NCBI GenBank assembly: GCA_030247675.1
Contig: JAOTRX010000003.1
Location: 310,001 to 374,000, forward strand
Direction of reading: 5' to 3'
DNA length: 64,000 bases
Origin: Desulforhopalus sp.
GTDB lineage: Bacteria; Desulfobacterota; Desulfobulbia; Desulfobulbales; Desulfocapsaceae
This document shows, in pieces, positions 55,713 through 63,125 of this stretch. The notes below the pieces were generated by a model. The model saw only the letters and a program-made list of their open reading frames with translations, was not told the DNA's origin and made no database searches. A program made the position numbers and the translations under genes. How positions within the stretch are numbered: the first letter of the stretch is position 1; the number at the start of each line of letters is the position of its first letter.

Positions 55713-56645
55713 TTATTTTTTCCCAGGCTCAGCAGCAGGATTGAATAAGGCCACTTCGACCCATGTCTTTTTGTTTTGCTTTAATCCGACATGGTCGGCC
55801 GACCAGGTAACCGGATAATTCAGAACTATGTCGAGCGACCGGTCAACCGGTCCGGGATTATCGCTTGCGGCAGTGTCACCCCATCTAATGTCGTGGTAGA
55901 GGAAGTACTTCATGAACAGATGTGCCATTTGCGTGTTCGGGATAACAGCTGTCAGAAAAGACACCGAAACGATGGATGCAACCATCAATCCGCTTTCCAC
56001 TGGGGTAAATTTAAAACTGATAAGGCCGGCGATAAATGTGTTCAGTAAGGAGAAATCTTTGTCGACCGTCAGCCAGGTGAGCAGACAGATTGAGGAGATA
56101 CCGATAAAGATGATGAGGGTAAGATACTGTTCTGCGGTCGAATACTTTTTTAACCCTGAATCAGACAGGCGGAACATCAATAAGGCGATGGCGCCAAAAA
56201 GGGTGAGCGCCAGACCCACTGGCCCGATAATATTGTTAATTGCCTGGAGGGGTGCAGCAGAGATGCCAAGAAGCTGACAAATGGCAATAACAAAGGCGAT
56301 GGCGGTAAATACCATGACGAAATACAGTCCGTAGTGGAACGGAAAGGTCCGGTACCAGATTGCCCGGTTGTGTTCATAACAGGCCTTCATGCAGATAATT
56401 TCTTCCGCCATGTATTTGGCCATTCCCACAAAGGTATGTTTTCTCTCTTTTTTCCACCAGTCAACCTGCTCCAAATAACTGCCGCCGTGCTCGAATGTTT
56501 CAGCCGGTTCAGTAGGGACGGGGTAAAGTTCCCAGCGCATTTGCAGGGGTTTATTCATAAAGGACAGGCATTTCCTTGCCACTGAGGCAACAAAGACAAG
56601 TAAGGCGACATAGCAAAACAAATACGCAAAAGTTGACATGGGCAC
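55713..56645 (-). CDS. DsrM/TmcC-like membrane cytochrome b subunit
   Basis: The 310-residue protein has about five to six membrane helices (about residues 6-27, 100-125, 135-160, 172-196, 215-250) and resembles the nitrate-reductase-gamma-like cytochrome b subunits DsrM, HmeC and TmcC. The MRWELYPVP motif after the first helix is typical of the Tmc/Hme group; histidines in FPFHYGLYF and QMAHLFMKYF are candidate heme ligands. It would exchange electrons between menaquinone and the HdrD-like partner encoded directly downstream. The small Cys/Trp protein gene lies upstream. Confidence 0.8.
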   Translation of the reverse strand: MPMSTFAYLFCYVALLVFVASVARKCLSFMNKPLQMRWELYPVPTEPAETFEHGGSYLEQVDWWKKERKHTFVGMAKYMAEEIICMKACYEHNRAIWYRTFPFHYGLYFVMVFTAIAFVIAICQLLGISAAPLQAINNIIGPVGLALTLFGAIALLMFRLSDSGLKKYSTAEQYLTLIIFIGISSICLLTWLTVDKDFSLLNTFIAGLISFKFTPVESGLMVASIVSVSFLTAVIPNTQMAHLFMKYFLYHDIRWGDTAASDNPGPVDRSLDIVLNYPVTWSADHVGLKQNKKTWVEVALFNPAAEPGKK

Positions 56646-56858
56646 TCCTCTAGTTGAGTATTTTTAAGAGAGAGAACAAGACAAACCTCTCGTGATCGAA
56701 TGTCTTTTCTCAGGTTAACGAAAATCCGTTTTCAACACTCTTCCCTAGAGGGGGGGTCTGTGGGAAGGCAAACGACTCACAGAAACTTTCGGTCAATGCC
56801 TTTCGGGAAGAGGGTGTGAAAGTATCTCTTGCTGCCTTTGTTTGGCCTCATGGCAACA

Positions 56859-57176
56859 TTATTTCAGCGATTTGCCGACAATATCGACAATCTTGCCGGC
56901 ATACCAGGTCCTGAAGTCGGGTTCCTGGGCCTTAGTGTTTCTCCATTTCGAAAGGGGTGATTCGGGGTCTGAGCAGAGACTGCCGTGACCTTCATCCCAC
57001 AGCGACTTGCATTCTTTGCATTCGCCATCGGAAAGGGCGCAAAGAGGACAATCGTTTTTCCAGGTTGGCTGAGGCTTGGCGACATAGTTGACGTAGTATT
57101 TGTTATCATGTGCCGGATGCTTGTAGAGCCAGACCCACATTTTCTGAAATTCCTGTAATGCGTCGCGTCGTTCCAT
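56859..57176 (-). CDS. Small Cys/Trp-rich protein, first gene of the cytochrome b-HdrD-like operon
   Basis: The 105-residue soluble protein (MERRDALQEFQKMWVWLYKH) has six tryptophans and five cysteines arranged as CPLC-x6-CKEC plus one more Cys, a zinc-ribbon- or rubredoxin-like spacing. No family was recognised. Translation starts at the ATG at 57176, eight bases after GGAGG; a TTG five codons upstream overlaps that ribosome site and was rejected. It heads the operon with the TmcC- and TmcB-like genes and is preceded by operator cluster 2. Although Tmc operons are recalled to include a Trp-rich protein (TmcD), homology to this one is not claimed. Confidence 0.7.
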   Translation of the reverse strand: MERRDALQEFQKMWVWLYKHPAHDNKYYVNYVAKPQPTWKNDCPLCALSDGECKECKSLWDEGHGSLCSDPESPLSKWRNTKAQEPDFRTWYAGKIVDIVGKSLK

Positions 57177-57304
57177 TGTTTTACCCTCCAAAGAAATGAT
57201 TGAGTTTGCTTCTACTAGATCCTGAAGAAGGGTGAGTAGAAGGTGATGCGCTTATTGCCTGATCAGGTTTCAACAAGGTACATCGATGCAGTACTGTATG
57301 AATT

Positions 57305-57332
57305 AATATACCACATCCTAGCACTTCCACAA
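57305..57332 (-). promoter_or_regulatory. Promoter of the Cys/Trp protein-TmcC-TmcB-like operon
   Basis: On the minus strand TTGTGG (57332-57327) and TATATT (57310-57305) are separated by 16 bp, with an extended -10 TGG. The 16-bp spacer AAGTGCTAGGATGTGG is identical to that of the HTH regulator 2 promoter and contains most of a dyad. Confidence 0.65.
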
Positions 57333-57437
57333 CGGGAAAATGAGAGAAAAAGTAAAATAAATATGCGTAATGACTAGATAATTATCACAATGTAGTATAA
57401 TAGAAATGCTACATAGTAGCAGTATCACACTGCGGTA
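57309..57437. promoter_or_regulatory. Operator cluster 2 (four 15-bp dyads)
   Basis: Sites fitting TRYYAC-N3-GTAGYA: TACCACATCCTAGCA (57309-57323, inside the promoter spacer), TATCACAATGTAGTA (57383-57397), TGCTACATAGTAGCA (57407-57421) and TATCACACTGCGGTA (57423-57437). Centre spacings are 74, 24 and 16 bp. The first two spacings recur exactly in cluster 3. Confidence 0.7.
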
Positions 57438-57762
57438 TATATTGGACAGAAGTGGTACTTGCGGGGTGCTTAAAAACGGGGAATTTGAAATTTGGAACCA
57501 TTTCGTGGAGGTACTCGGCTTATGGAAAAAAGAATGCCGATGGCAACGACGGTGAAAGAGCGAAAGGTGTGGCAATAGAAGAAATGGTGTGGATGGATGG
57601 TGGCGGTGAGATGTGGCCGGTGAAAAAGAGGCTGGGTGGAAAAACCGGTAAAAAGATTGGACAAGGCCAAGCTGATCTGTTGAGCCATCGCCAGCCCCCA
57701 CAAAATGCGCCGTGTAGCGGACAGGGTAGTGAGAGCTGTGCAAGATGGCGAGCTTGCCGTGC

Positions 57763-58134
57763 TTATGAGATAAGCGAGTTAAAGATGGGGCAGGTCTTGC
57801 AGATATCGATTTTTTCTTTATGGCAGGTATCCTTGGTGCAGTCGCAGAGCGTTCCGCACATATACCAGCACATATGGCCGCTTTCAAATTCCCAAGCAGG
57901 GCATTGTTCTTTGACAGGGCATTGTTTTTCTTCCCAGCATGGAGTCAGAGTACCTTTTCTGCCCCTTTGGTTGATAAACAGAAAATAGAGGAGTTTTTCG
58001 GCATGCCCGGGAATGGTGCGCCATCCTTGTTCGTAGCTATGGATGGTCTTGAGAGAAATGCCAAGAAGTTCTGCTAATTGTTTTTGTGTTTTTCCAAGTT
58101 TTTTTCTGAGGAGACTGAAGTCATTTTTGTTCAT
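57763..58134 (-). CDS. Cys-rich HTH regulator (XRE-like HTH plus two-CW-like domain), paralog 2
   Basis: The 123-residue protein is the paralog of the regulator at 53361, with LGKTQKQLAELLGISLKTIHSYEQGWR as HTH and all ten C-terminal cysteines at the same positions (PCWE, MCWYMCGTLCDCTKDTC, ICKTC). The HTH recognition region is nearly identical, so both may bind the same DNA word. The ATG at 58134 aligns with the paralog's start and follows AGAGGG; an upstream ATG at 58155 was rejected. Its own promoter carries operator-like dyads, suggesting autoregulation, and the next downstream promoter carries the same arrangement. Confidence 0.82.
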   Translation of the reverse strand: MNKNDFSLLRKKLGKTQKQLAELLGISLKTIHSYEQGWRTIPGHAEKLLYFLFINQRGRKGTLTPCWEEKQCPVKEQCPAWEFESGHMCWYMCGTLCDCTKDTCHKEKIDICKTCPIFNSLIS

Positions 58135-58192
58135 TGCCGGCCCTCTTAATTGCATTTTGCGAGATCAATGCGCTCACTCTCAACAGTGTTTT

Positions 58193-58220
58193 ACACTACC
58201 ACATCCTAGCACTTTATCAA
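58193..58220 (-). promoter_or_regulatory. Promoter of HTH regulator 2
   Basis: On the minus strand TTGATA (58220-58215) and TAGTGT (58198-58193) are 16 bp apart with an extended -10 TGG. The spacer is identical to that of the promoter at 57305-57332. Confidence 0.6.
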
Positions 58221-58309
58221 GAAAAAAATCAATGAAAAGATTGCTTAAATTATTGATTTAGTTACATAAATACTACATTGTAGTACAGATAAAATGCTAC
58301 ATTGTGATA
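58197..58309. promoter_or_regulatory. Operator cluster 3 (three 15-bp dyads) upstream of HTH regulator 2
   Basis: TACCACATCCTAGCA (58197-58211, in the promoter spacer), TACTACATTGTAGTA (58271-58285, the best dyad: perfect 7-bp arms) and TGCTACATTGTGATA (58295-58309). Centre spacings of 74 and 24 bp equal those of cluster 2. Confidence 0.72.
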
Positions 58310-58572
58310 ACGTGAGGGAGAAGAGAGCCACCTGAATGCGGTGAAGACCGGTAATTAACAAGGCAAGCAGCCCAGGGAAATACGAACAATGATTTTGGGG
58401 AATTAATCAGCTGGCGGAGTATCGCAGACAGGAGGATCGAACATAGTATTTTTTGCCATTTCCTGCCGGCAATTGTCGTGATTGAAAAGATAGTTTATTG
58501 GGGAAAATCAGCAGATACTGCAGTCCTGGCGATGGATTACAAGGCAATAGAACGATGTGGATGAAAGCCTGA

Positions 58573-58618
58573 GAAAAGCAACCGGAGAAACCCGTCAATT
58601 CAAAGATTCTCCGGTTGC
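58573..58618 (-). terminator. Intrinsic terminator of the response regulator gene
   Basis: On the minus strand GCAACCGGAGAA pairs perfectly with TTCTCCGGTTGC (12 bp) around a 17-nt loop, followed by TTTTCTC. It lies 17 bp after the stop codon at 58635. Confidence 0.85.
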
Positions 58619-58634
58619 TTTGGCGATAAAATGA

Positions 58635-59816
58635 TTAACGAAAAGACTCTGCAACCTCGTGAATTATTGATTCAAGTTTGATCTTGCCCATGGCCAGATT
58701 GGCATCCTTGGCAAGCAGCAGGACGAGGTGAATATGCGCCTTGCCACTTTGAGTATCCGCAAAATTGTCGGCCTCATTGAGGCATCTGGCGATGACATGG
58801 GCCTTGGGTGCCTCAACATGAACAACCTGGCCCCGGCCGACATTCATAAGGTCTGTGGCCTTTTGTGCCTTGAGCAGGACATCGTTGGCGAGAGATCCGA
58901 TCTCGGCCAGTTTTATGTTGGTAGAGGTTACCTGCGCCGCCAGTTCACCGTTCGGGGTGAAAACGCCGACTGCCATGAATCCTTCGATGTCGCGAAGTTT
59001 GTTAAGTGAATCGTCGATTTTGCTCATAATTTCTCCTTCATTGGTTGGTTGAGTTTCTGGTTCCTCTAGCTGTTCGGTGGTCAGTTCTATCGATGGAGGC
59101 GGATCGTCCGCGAGATCCGGCAGCGAGGGAATAGGGCGAGACCTCGCCTCGTCAATGCGAGACATACCCTCCATAAGCAGCGACATAAGCGGTTTGTTGA
59201 TGACTTTGACGATCTTTTTCTGGGGGAGCTTTTTAAAGGTAATTCGGACGTTTTCACAAGCCAGAAGGGAAAAGAAGGCGTCTTCGCCCTTGAGAGAGCC
59301 TGCCAAGGCCGCCGTGATCTCGCCCTGATCAAGATATATATAGCCTTCCGACTGGTCATTGCGGATGTGGAGAAGACAGGTCTTTTGCTCCATGGACAGG
59401 AGTTGGAGAAAATTTGCCAGGGAAAACCCGGCAACGGAGCCTTCTTTACCTTCTTGTTGCAGCCCCTCAAGGATCGCTTCTGCCAGCTTTTCGAAGTCCA
59501 CGGGCTTTTCAAGGAGCTTGGCTGTGCCGGAGATATTGATTTTTTCTTCTATTTCCGGGGTGGCAAAGGCGGTCATGACGATGGAGGGCATGAACGGATA
59601 GGTCACAGACACGTGGGCCAGTAATTCGAAACCGTCCATCTCCGGCATCCTGAGGTCGGTGACCAGGAGATCGATCTTTTCCGCTCCCAGTATTTCCACA
59701 GCGGCCTTGCCATTGATGGCGGTAAGAACACTGAAGCGGTCGGTATAGCTTGCGAGACCCGCCTCAATACTCTGTAAGAATCGAACTTCGTCATCGACAA
59801 TAAGCACTTTGTTCAT
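58635..59816 (-). CDS. Response regulator with DUF4388 and Roadblock/LC7-like domains
   Basis: The 393-residue protein has a receiver domain (MNKVLIVDDEVRFLQ; Asp in LLVTDLRMPEMDG; about 1-120), a DUF4388 domain (about 128-215, SVAGFSLANFLQLLSMEQKTCLLHI) and a C-terminal Roadblock/LC7-like domain (about 265-393, SKIDDSLNKLRDIEGFMAVGVFTPNGELAAQ), typical of GTPase-associated MglB-like proteins. The ATG at 59816 is preferred; 59831 is an alternative. A sigma-54 promoter (59871-59887) and an enhancer-like dyad (59982-60002) precede it, right behind an NtrC-type regulator gene, so the latter probably controls it. It is related to the receiver-DUF4388 protein at 20453. Confidence 0.82.
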   Translation of the reverse strand: MNKVLIVDDEVRFLQSIEAGLASYTDRFSVLTAINGKAAVEILGAEKIDLLVTDLRMPEMDGFELLAHVSVTYPFMPSIVMTAFATPEIEEKINISGTAKLLEKPVDFEKLAEAILEGLQQEGKEGSVAGFSLANFLQLLSMEQKTCLLHIRNDQSEGYIYLDQGEITAALAGSLKGEDAFFSLLACENVRITFKKLPQKKIVKVINKPLMSLLMEGMSRIDEARSRPIPSLPDLADDPPPSIELTTEQLEEPETQPTNEGEIMSKIDDSLNKLRDIEGFMAVGVFTPNGELAAQVTSTNIKLAEIGSLANDVLLKAQKATDLMNVGRGQVVHVEAPKAHVIARCLNEADNFADTQSGKAHIHLVLLLAKDANLAMGKIKLESIIHEVAESFR

Positions 59817-59870
59817 GCGCGATCCATGCAAAGAGGCTGAAAGAGATGGAAATGGAATTACCTGTCATAT

Positions 59871-59887
59871 AGCATATGCCGTGCCAG
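59871..59887 (-). promoter_or_regulatory. Sigma-54 promoter
   Basis: On the minus strand CTGGCACGGCATATGCT matches the -24/-12 consensus TGGCACG-N4-TTGCA closely, with the invariant GG and GC separated by 10 bp. It lies 55 bp upstream of the response regulator start codon. Confidence 0.75.
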
Positions 59888-59981
59888 GTCATCGTTATGG
59901 CTTTAAATTATAGAAATATTGTGTAATATCGGTGTGTAAATAAAATAGTAGCCATGGCTTGCCTGGGCAGGAAGGCCGGCG

Positions 59982-60002
59982 AGTGTCCCAATTTGCGACA
60001 CT
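59982..60002. promoter_or_regulatory. Enhancer-like dyad upstream of the sigma-54 promoter
   Basis: AGTGTC-N9-GACACT is a perfect 6-bp inverted repeat about 110 bp upstream of the sigma-54 promoter. This is the usual distance and shape for a site bound by an NtrC-type activator. Confidence 0.5.
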
Positions 60003-60005
60003 GAT

Positions 60006-61391
60006 CTATTTTCGGTCGCTGGATTTGAGACGGTGTTGCTCTATTTTACGGAGCAGGGTCGAGCGAGCTATGCCCAGCGCCTCGGCAACCCGGGTATGGT
60101 TGTTGGCAAAGGCGGCCAGCGCTTTTTCGATGTGGGCCTTTTCCATTTCGGCAAGAGGCATGACGGTTTTGGTGGCAAGGGGTGGTGCACAGGTTGGGGC
60201 CAGTACTGGTTCCGCTGGTACTTCATGAGCCGCGAGAAGCCGGGCGGGATAAATCTCCTTGCCCGACCGGAGAATTACTGCCCGCTCCAGGATATTTTTC
60301 AGCTCTCTGACGTTACCGGGCCATGGGTAATCGATTAAGGCCCTGAGTTCACCTGCCGGGAGGTAAAGATTTTGATCGGGGGCAATTTCTTTCAGCAGAT
60401 AGTGGCTCAGTTCCGCAATATCTTCTTGCCGTTGCCGAAGGGGTGGCAGGTGGATGCGCATAACCCCTAACCGGTAATACAGATCTTCGCGGAAGGTTTT
60501 CGCCCGTACCGCCTGCTCCAGATCGATATTGGTGGCGGCGATGATCCGCACATGTATCTTTCTCGTGGTTTGGCTGCCGAGGCGGCGCAAAACGCCGTTG
60601 TCGAGTATGCCCAGAAGCTTGGCCTGCAGGTGCAGGGGGATTTCACCGATCTCGTCGAGAAACAGGGTACCGCCGTCGGCCATCTCAAAAAGCCCTTTGC
60701 GCAGTGCCAGGGCACCGGTGAAAGAGCCGCGTTCATGGCCGAACAGTTCCGATTCAATAAGGTTCTCTGGCAGGGCGGCGCAGTTGGCATCGACAAAGGA
60801 CGGCGCATGGTCATTATGAAAATAGTGGATTGCCTTGGCGACGACGTTTTTGCCGGTACCGGTTTCCCCAGTAATCAGTACCGGTGCTCCATTGGCGGCG
60901 GCGAGCTCAATCAGGCGGCAGGTGGCGCGCAGTCCGCCCTGGCTGCCGATAAGTTTGTTGTGCTGCGACTGCCGGTGGATGTGCAGCTGTTGGAGCTGTT
61001 CGGCCCTTTCTAGTTCGGCGGTGCGGAAGGCCCGTTCGACGGCGAGCTGCAGTTCCTCCAGCTCCATCGGTTTCGAGAGATAGTCGTGGGCGCCGTTGCG
61101 CAGTGCTCGGACGGCGTGATCAAAGCTTGGGTAAGCGGTATTAAAGATGATCTTCGCCTGTTCGCAGATACCAAGGATCGTTGCGCAGAGCTCCAGGCCG
61201 TCGCTGTCGGGGAGCTTCTGGTCAAGAAGAATGACGTCGGCCCGATGCTTGCCGCAAAAGGCAAGTCCTTCCGTGCCGGTCTGGACGGCGACGGTGGTGA
61301 AGGGCGCGTCTTTGAAAAAAGCGACAACCGAGTCACAAAACAGCCGGTCGTCATCGATGATGAGGAGGGTCTTGCCGCCTTTTTCAATCAT
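60006..61391 (-). CDS. Sigma-54-dependent NtrC-family response regulator
   Basis: The 461-residue protein has a receiver domain (LLIIDDDRLFCDSV; Asp in VILLDQKLPDSDG), an AAA+ domain with Walker A GETGTGKN, the sigma-54 contact loop GSFTGA (a common variant of GAFTGA), Walker B GGTLFLDEIGE and the R-finger region, and a C-terminal Fis-type HTH (NNHTRVAEALGIARSTLLRKIEQ). It activates sigma-54 promoters when phosphorylated. It overlaps the upstream kinase gene by four bases, so the two form a cognate pair. A sigma-54 promoter lies just downstream at 59871. Confidence 0.94.
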   Translation of the reverse strand: MIEKGGKTLLIIDDDRLFCDSVVAFFKDAPFTTVAVQTGTEGLAFCGKHRADVILLDQKLPDSDGLELCATILGICEQAKIIFNTAYPSFDHAVRALRNGAHDYLSKPMELEELQLAVERAFRTAELERAEQLQQLHIHRQSQHNKLIGSQGGLRATCRLIELAAANGAPVLITGETGTGKNVVAKAIHYFHNDHAPSFVDANCAALPENLIESELFGHERGSFTGALALRKGLFEMADGGTLFLDEIGEIPLHLQAKLLGILDNGVLRRLGSQTTRKIHVRIIAATNIDLEQAVRAKTFREDLYYRLGVMRIHLPPLRQRQEDIAELSHYLLKEIAPDQNLYLPAGELRALIDYPWPGNVRELKNILERAVILRSGKEIYPARLLAAHEVPAEPVLAPTCAPPLATKTVMPLAEMEKAHIEKALAAFANNHTRVAEALGIARSTLLRKIEQHRLKSSDRK

Positions 61392-62866
61392 CGCACTATC
61401 CCCGGCAGGGTAAGGGTGACGGTGGTGCCCATGCCCTGGTAACTTTCAATATCGATCTTGCCGTTCATGGCCAAAAGCATCTTTTTGACGATCACCAGGC
61501 CGAGGCCGGTGCCGGTGGCCTTCTTGGTGAAAAAGGGTTTGAAGAGATTTTGCTGGTCGGCCTCGGAGATTCCTTTGCCGTTATCGTCAACCTTGATTTC
61601 CACCCTGTTGCCTGCCTGACGGGCGCTGACGATGATCTGCGGTTTATTGCCGCCGTTGAGGGCGTCGGCGGCATTGGTGATCAGATTGAGCATAATATGG
61701 TGCAGGGCGCGACTGTCAGCTAAAATCAACAGGTCGTCATCGGGAAGTATGTGGTGAATTTTAATGAGATTATTTTCGAAATCATTCCTGATCAAGGCGA
61801 TAAAATTGGTAATGAAGCTTGCGACCGGCAGTTTCTGCATAACCGGCTTCTCGAAGAGGCTGTAATTCTTCAGGGCCTTGAGAAGGTATTCAAGGCGAGT
61901 TACCTCCTGCAGGGAGCGATCAAGGAACAGGGCGATGGTCTCCCGGTCGTATTCCGCCAGATTCCTCTGGAGGACGCTCAGGGCCATTTTAATGGAGTTC
62001 AAGGGATTGCCGATCTCGTGGCGGATCCCGGAAAACACATAGCCAAGGTTCTTGGTGAGATTGGCTGCCTCAATGACTGCCTCCATTTGCTTTCTCTCGG
62101 TGATATCGGAAAGCATCAGTATGACGTTGGGCGGAGTATTGGTTATCGCATACTGTTCAAGGGTGAGCTGCAGACCATTCAGCTGTATGAGCAGACTCTC
62201 CGCCGGCTGCTGCGATGCGGCGGTAGCGATGGCGTCGAGGAGCGGTTGCGGAAAGGTTTCGGCGACATGCCGGCCAAGCAGATTCTCCCGGGGATGACCA
62301 AGAAAACTGCTGGCTTTGGGATTGATATAGGCTATCCGGTTGCCAAGCAATTCGATAATGCCCTGTGACATACTCTCCAGAATGACCCGCAAATGCTGGT
62401 TGTTTTTCAGGAGTTCGCGGGAGACATGGCGGCTGTGGAGATTTTCTCCGCCCTGAAAAGCCGGGATGGCGGGGCTATGATGCCTCGGCTTTTGTGAATC
62501 ACTGAGGATTTGCAGAATATGCAGGCGCATTTCATCAAAGGGGCCCTTGGCAATCAGGGCATCGGCGCCAATTTCCTGACAATCAAGAGTTTGTTCCAGA
62601 GCAACCCCGGAAACGATAACCAGGTAGCAGTGGCACAGATTGTCCATATTGCGGATGATTCGGCATAAATCATCACCGCCGATCCTTGGCATGATGAGGT
62701 CAATGAAGATGACATCAGGGGTCATCTCCACCAGTGCGTCAAGGCAGCCAAAGACATCATTGGCACAAATCGTTTCGTGGCCGAGTTCGTCGAGGAACTC
62801 GGCCATAAGCCTCAGAAAGACCGGATGGCTGTCAACCACGAGTACTTTTTTCTTGGATATATCCAC
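61388..62866 (-). CDS. Sensor histidine kinase with N-terminal receiver and PAS domains
   Basis: The soluble kinase (about 492 residues from GTG 62866; the frame is open to a TTG at 62980) has an N-terminal receiver (KKVLVVDSHPVFLRL; Asp in IFIDLIMPRIGG), a PAS domain (about residues 140-250 from that start, FLGHPRENLLGRHV), a HisKA region with the His in SGIRHEIGNPLNSIKM, and an HATPase (LITNAADALNGG, DDNGKGISEADQQNLFKPF, GTGLGLVIVKKML). It overlaps the NtrC-type regulator gene by four bases and surely phosphorylates it. Both start candidates lack a clear ribosome site. Confidence 0.85.
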   Translation of the reverse strand: MDISKKKVLVVDSHPVFLRLMAEFLDELGHETICANDVFGCLDALVEMTPDVIFIDLIMPRIGGDDLCRIIRNMDNLCHCYLVIVSGVALEQTLDCQEIGADALIAKGPFDEMRLHILQILSDSQKPRHHSPAIPAFQGGENLHSRHVSRELLKNNQHLRVILESMSQGIIELLGNRIAYINPKASSFLGHPRENLLGRHVAETFPQPLLDAIATAASQQPAESLLIQLNGLQLTLEQYAITNTPPNVILMLSDITERKQMEAVIEAANLTKNLGYVFSGIRHEIGNPLNSIKMALSVLQRNLAEYDRETIALFLDRSLQEVTRLEYLLKALKNYSLFEKPVMQKLPVASFITNFIALIRNDFENNLIKIHHILPDDDLLILADSRALHHIMLNLITNAADALNGGNKPQIIVSARQAGNRVEIKVDDNGKGISEADQQNLFKPFFTKKATGTGLGLVIVKKMLLAMNGKIDIESYQGMGTTVTLTLPGIVR

Positions 62867-63036
62867 GGCTACACAGAGTAAATTTTGGCTACCGAAGCGC
62901 TTTGCCGGGTAGCAGGTACTGCCTTTCGGGCAGGGTGAAAGGGACGGTGACGATACACCATTGTATGGATATGACGACAACCTGTCAAATACCAGCGGTT
63001 GAAAGTTTGCTGTCCTGCCGGCACGACGCCATGATA

Positions 63037-63066
63037 TTTACTCTTATCGTTAATCTGTGCTACAAT
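63037..63066 (+). promoter_or_regulatory. Candidate promoter of the TAXI receptor gene
   Basis: TTTACT (63037-63042) and TACAAT (63061-63066) are 18 bp apart with an extended -10 TGC, about 60 bp before the start codon. Confidence 0.45.
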
Positions 63067-63125
63067 TTGGAGGTCATTATCCCTGGGATGAGCAGTTGGC
63101 GTGCTAGACAAAAAGGAGGCCGTCC

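Larger units (their letters stand above)
57177..57762. other. Regulatory intergenic region upstream of the Cys/Trp protein operon
   Basis: These 586 bp between HTH regulator 2 (3' end) and the small Cys/Trp gene contain a promoter (57305-57332) and four operator-like dyads (57309-57437). The stretch 57438-57762 shows open frames but none with a ribosome site or family match. Confidence 0.55.
58135..58634. other. Intergenic region with operator cluster 3 and a terminator
   Basis: These 500 bp hold the promoter and operators of HTH regulator 2 (58193-58309) and, at the other end, the terminator of the response regulator gene (58573-58618). No gene was recognised in between. Confidence 0.6.

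Noticed and set aside
54091-57176. Naming the minus-strand operon as a complete Tmc or DsrMKJOP complex.
   Set aside because: Only the cytochrome b-like and HdrD-like subunits are present. No multiheme cytochrome (CxxCH motifs) or periplasmic Fe-S/NrfD-like genes are adjacent, so only family-level names are given.
57452-57988. A 178-codon plus-strand frame opposite HTH regulator 2.
   Set aside because: Half of it is antisense to the clearly conserved regulator gene, and no domain is visible.
53044-58309. Reading the repeated TACTAC/GTAGTA words as a CRISPR-like or simple tandem repeat array.
   Set aside because: Units are short dyads placed at promoters with irregular but duplicated spacings, without spacers of uniform length or adjacent cas genes.
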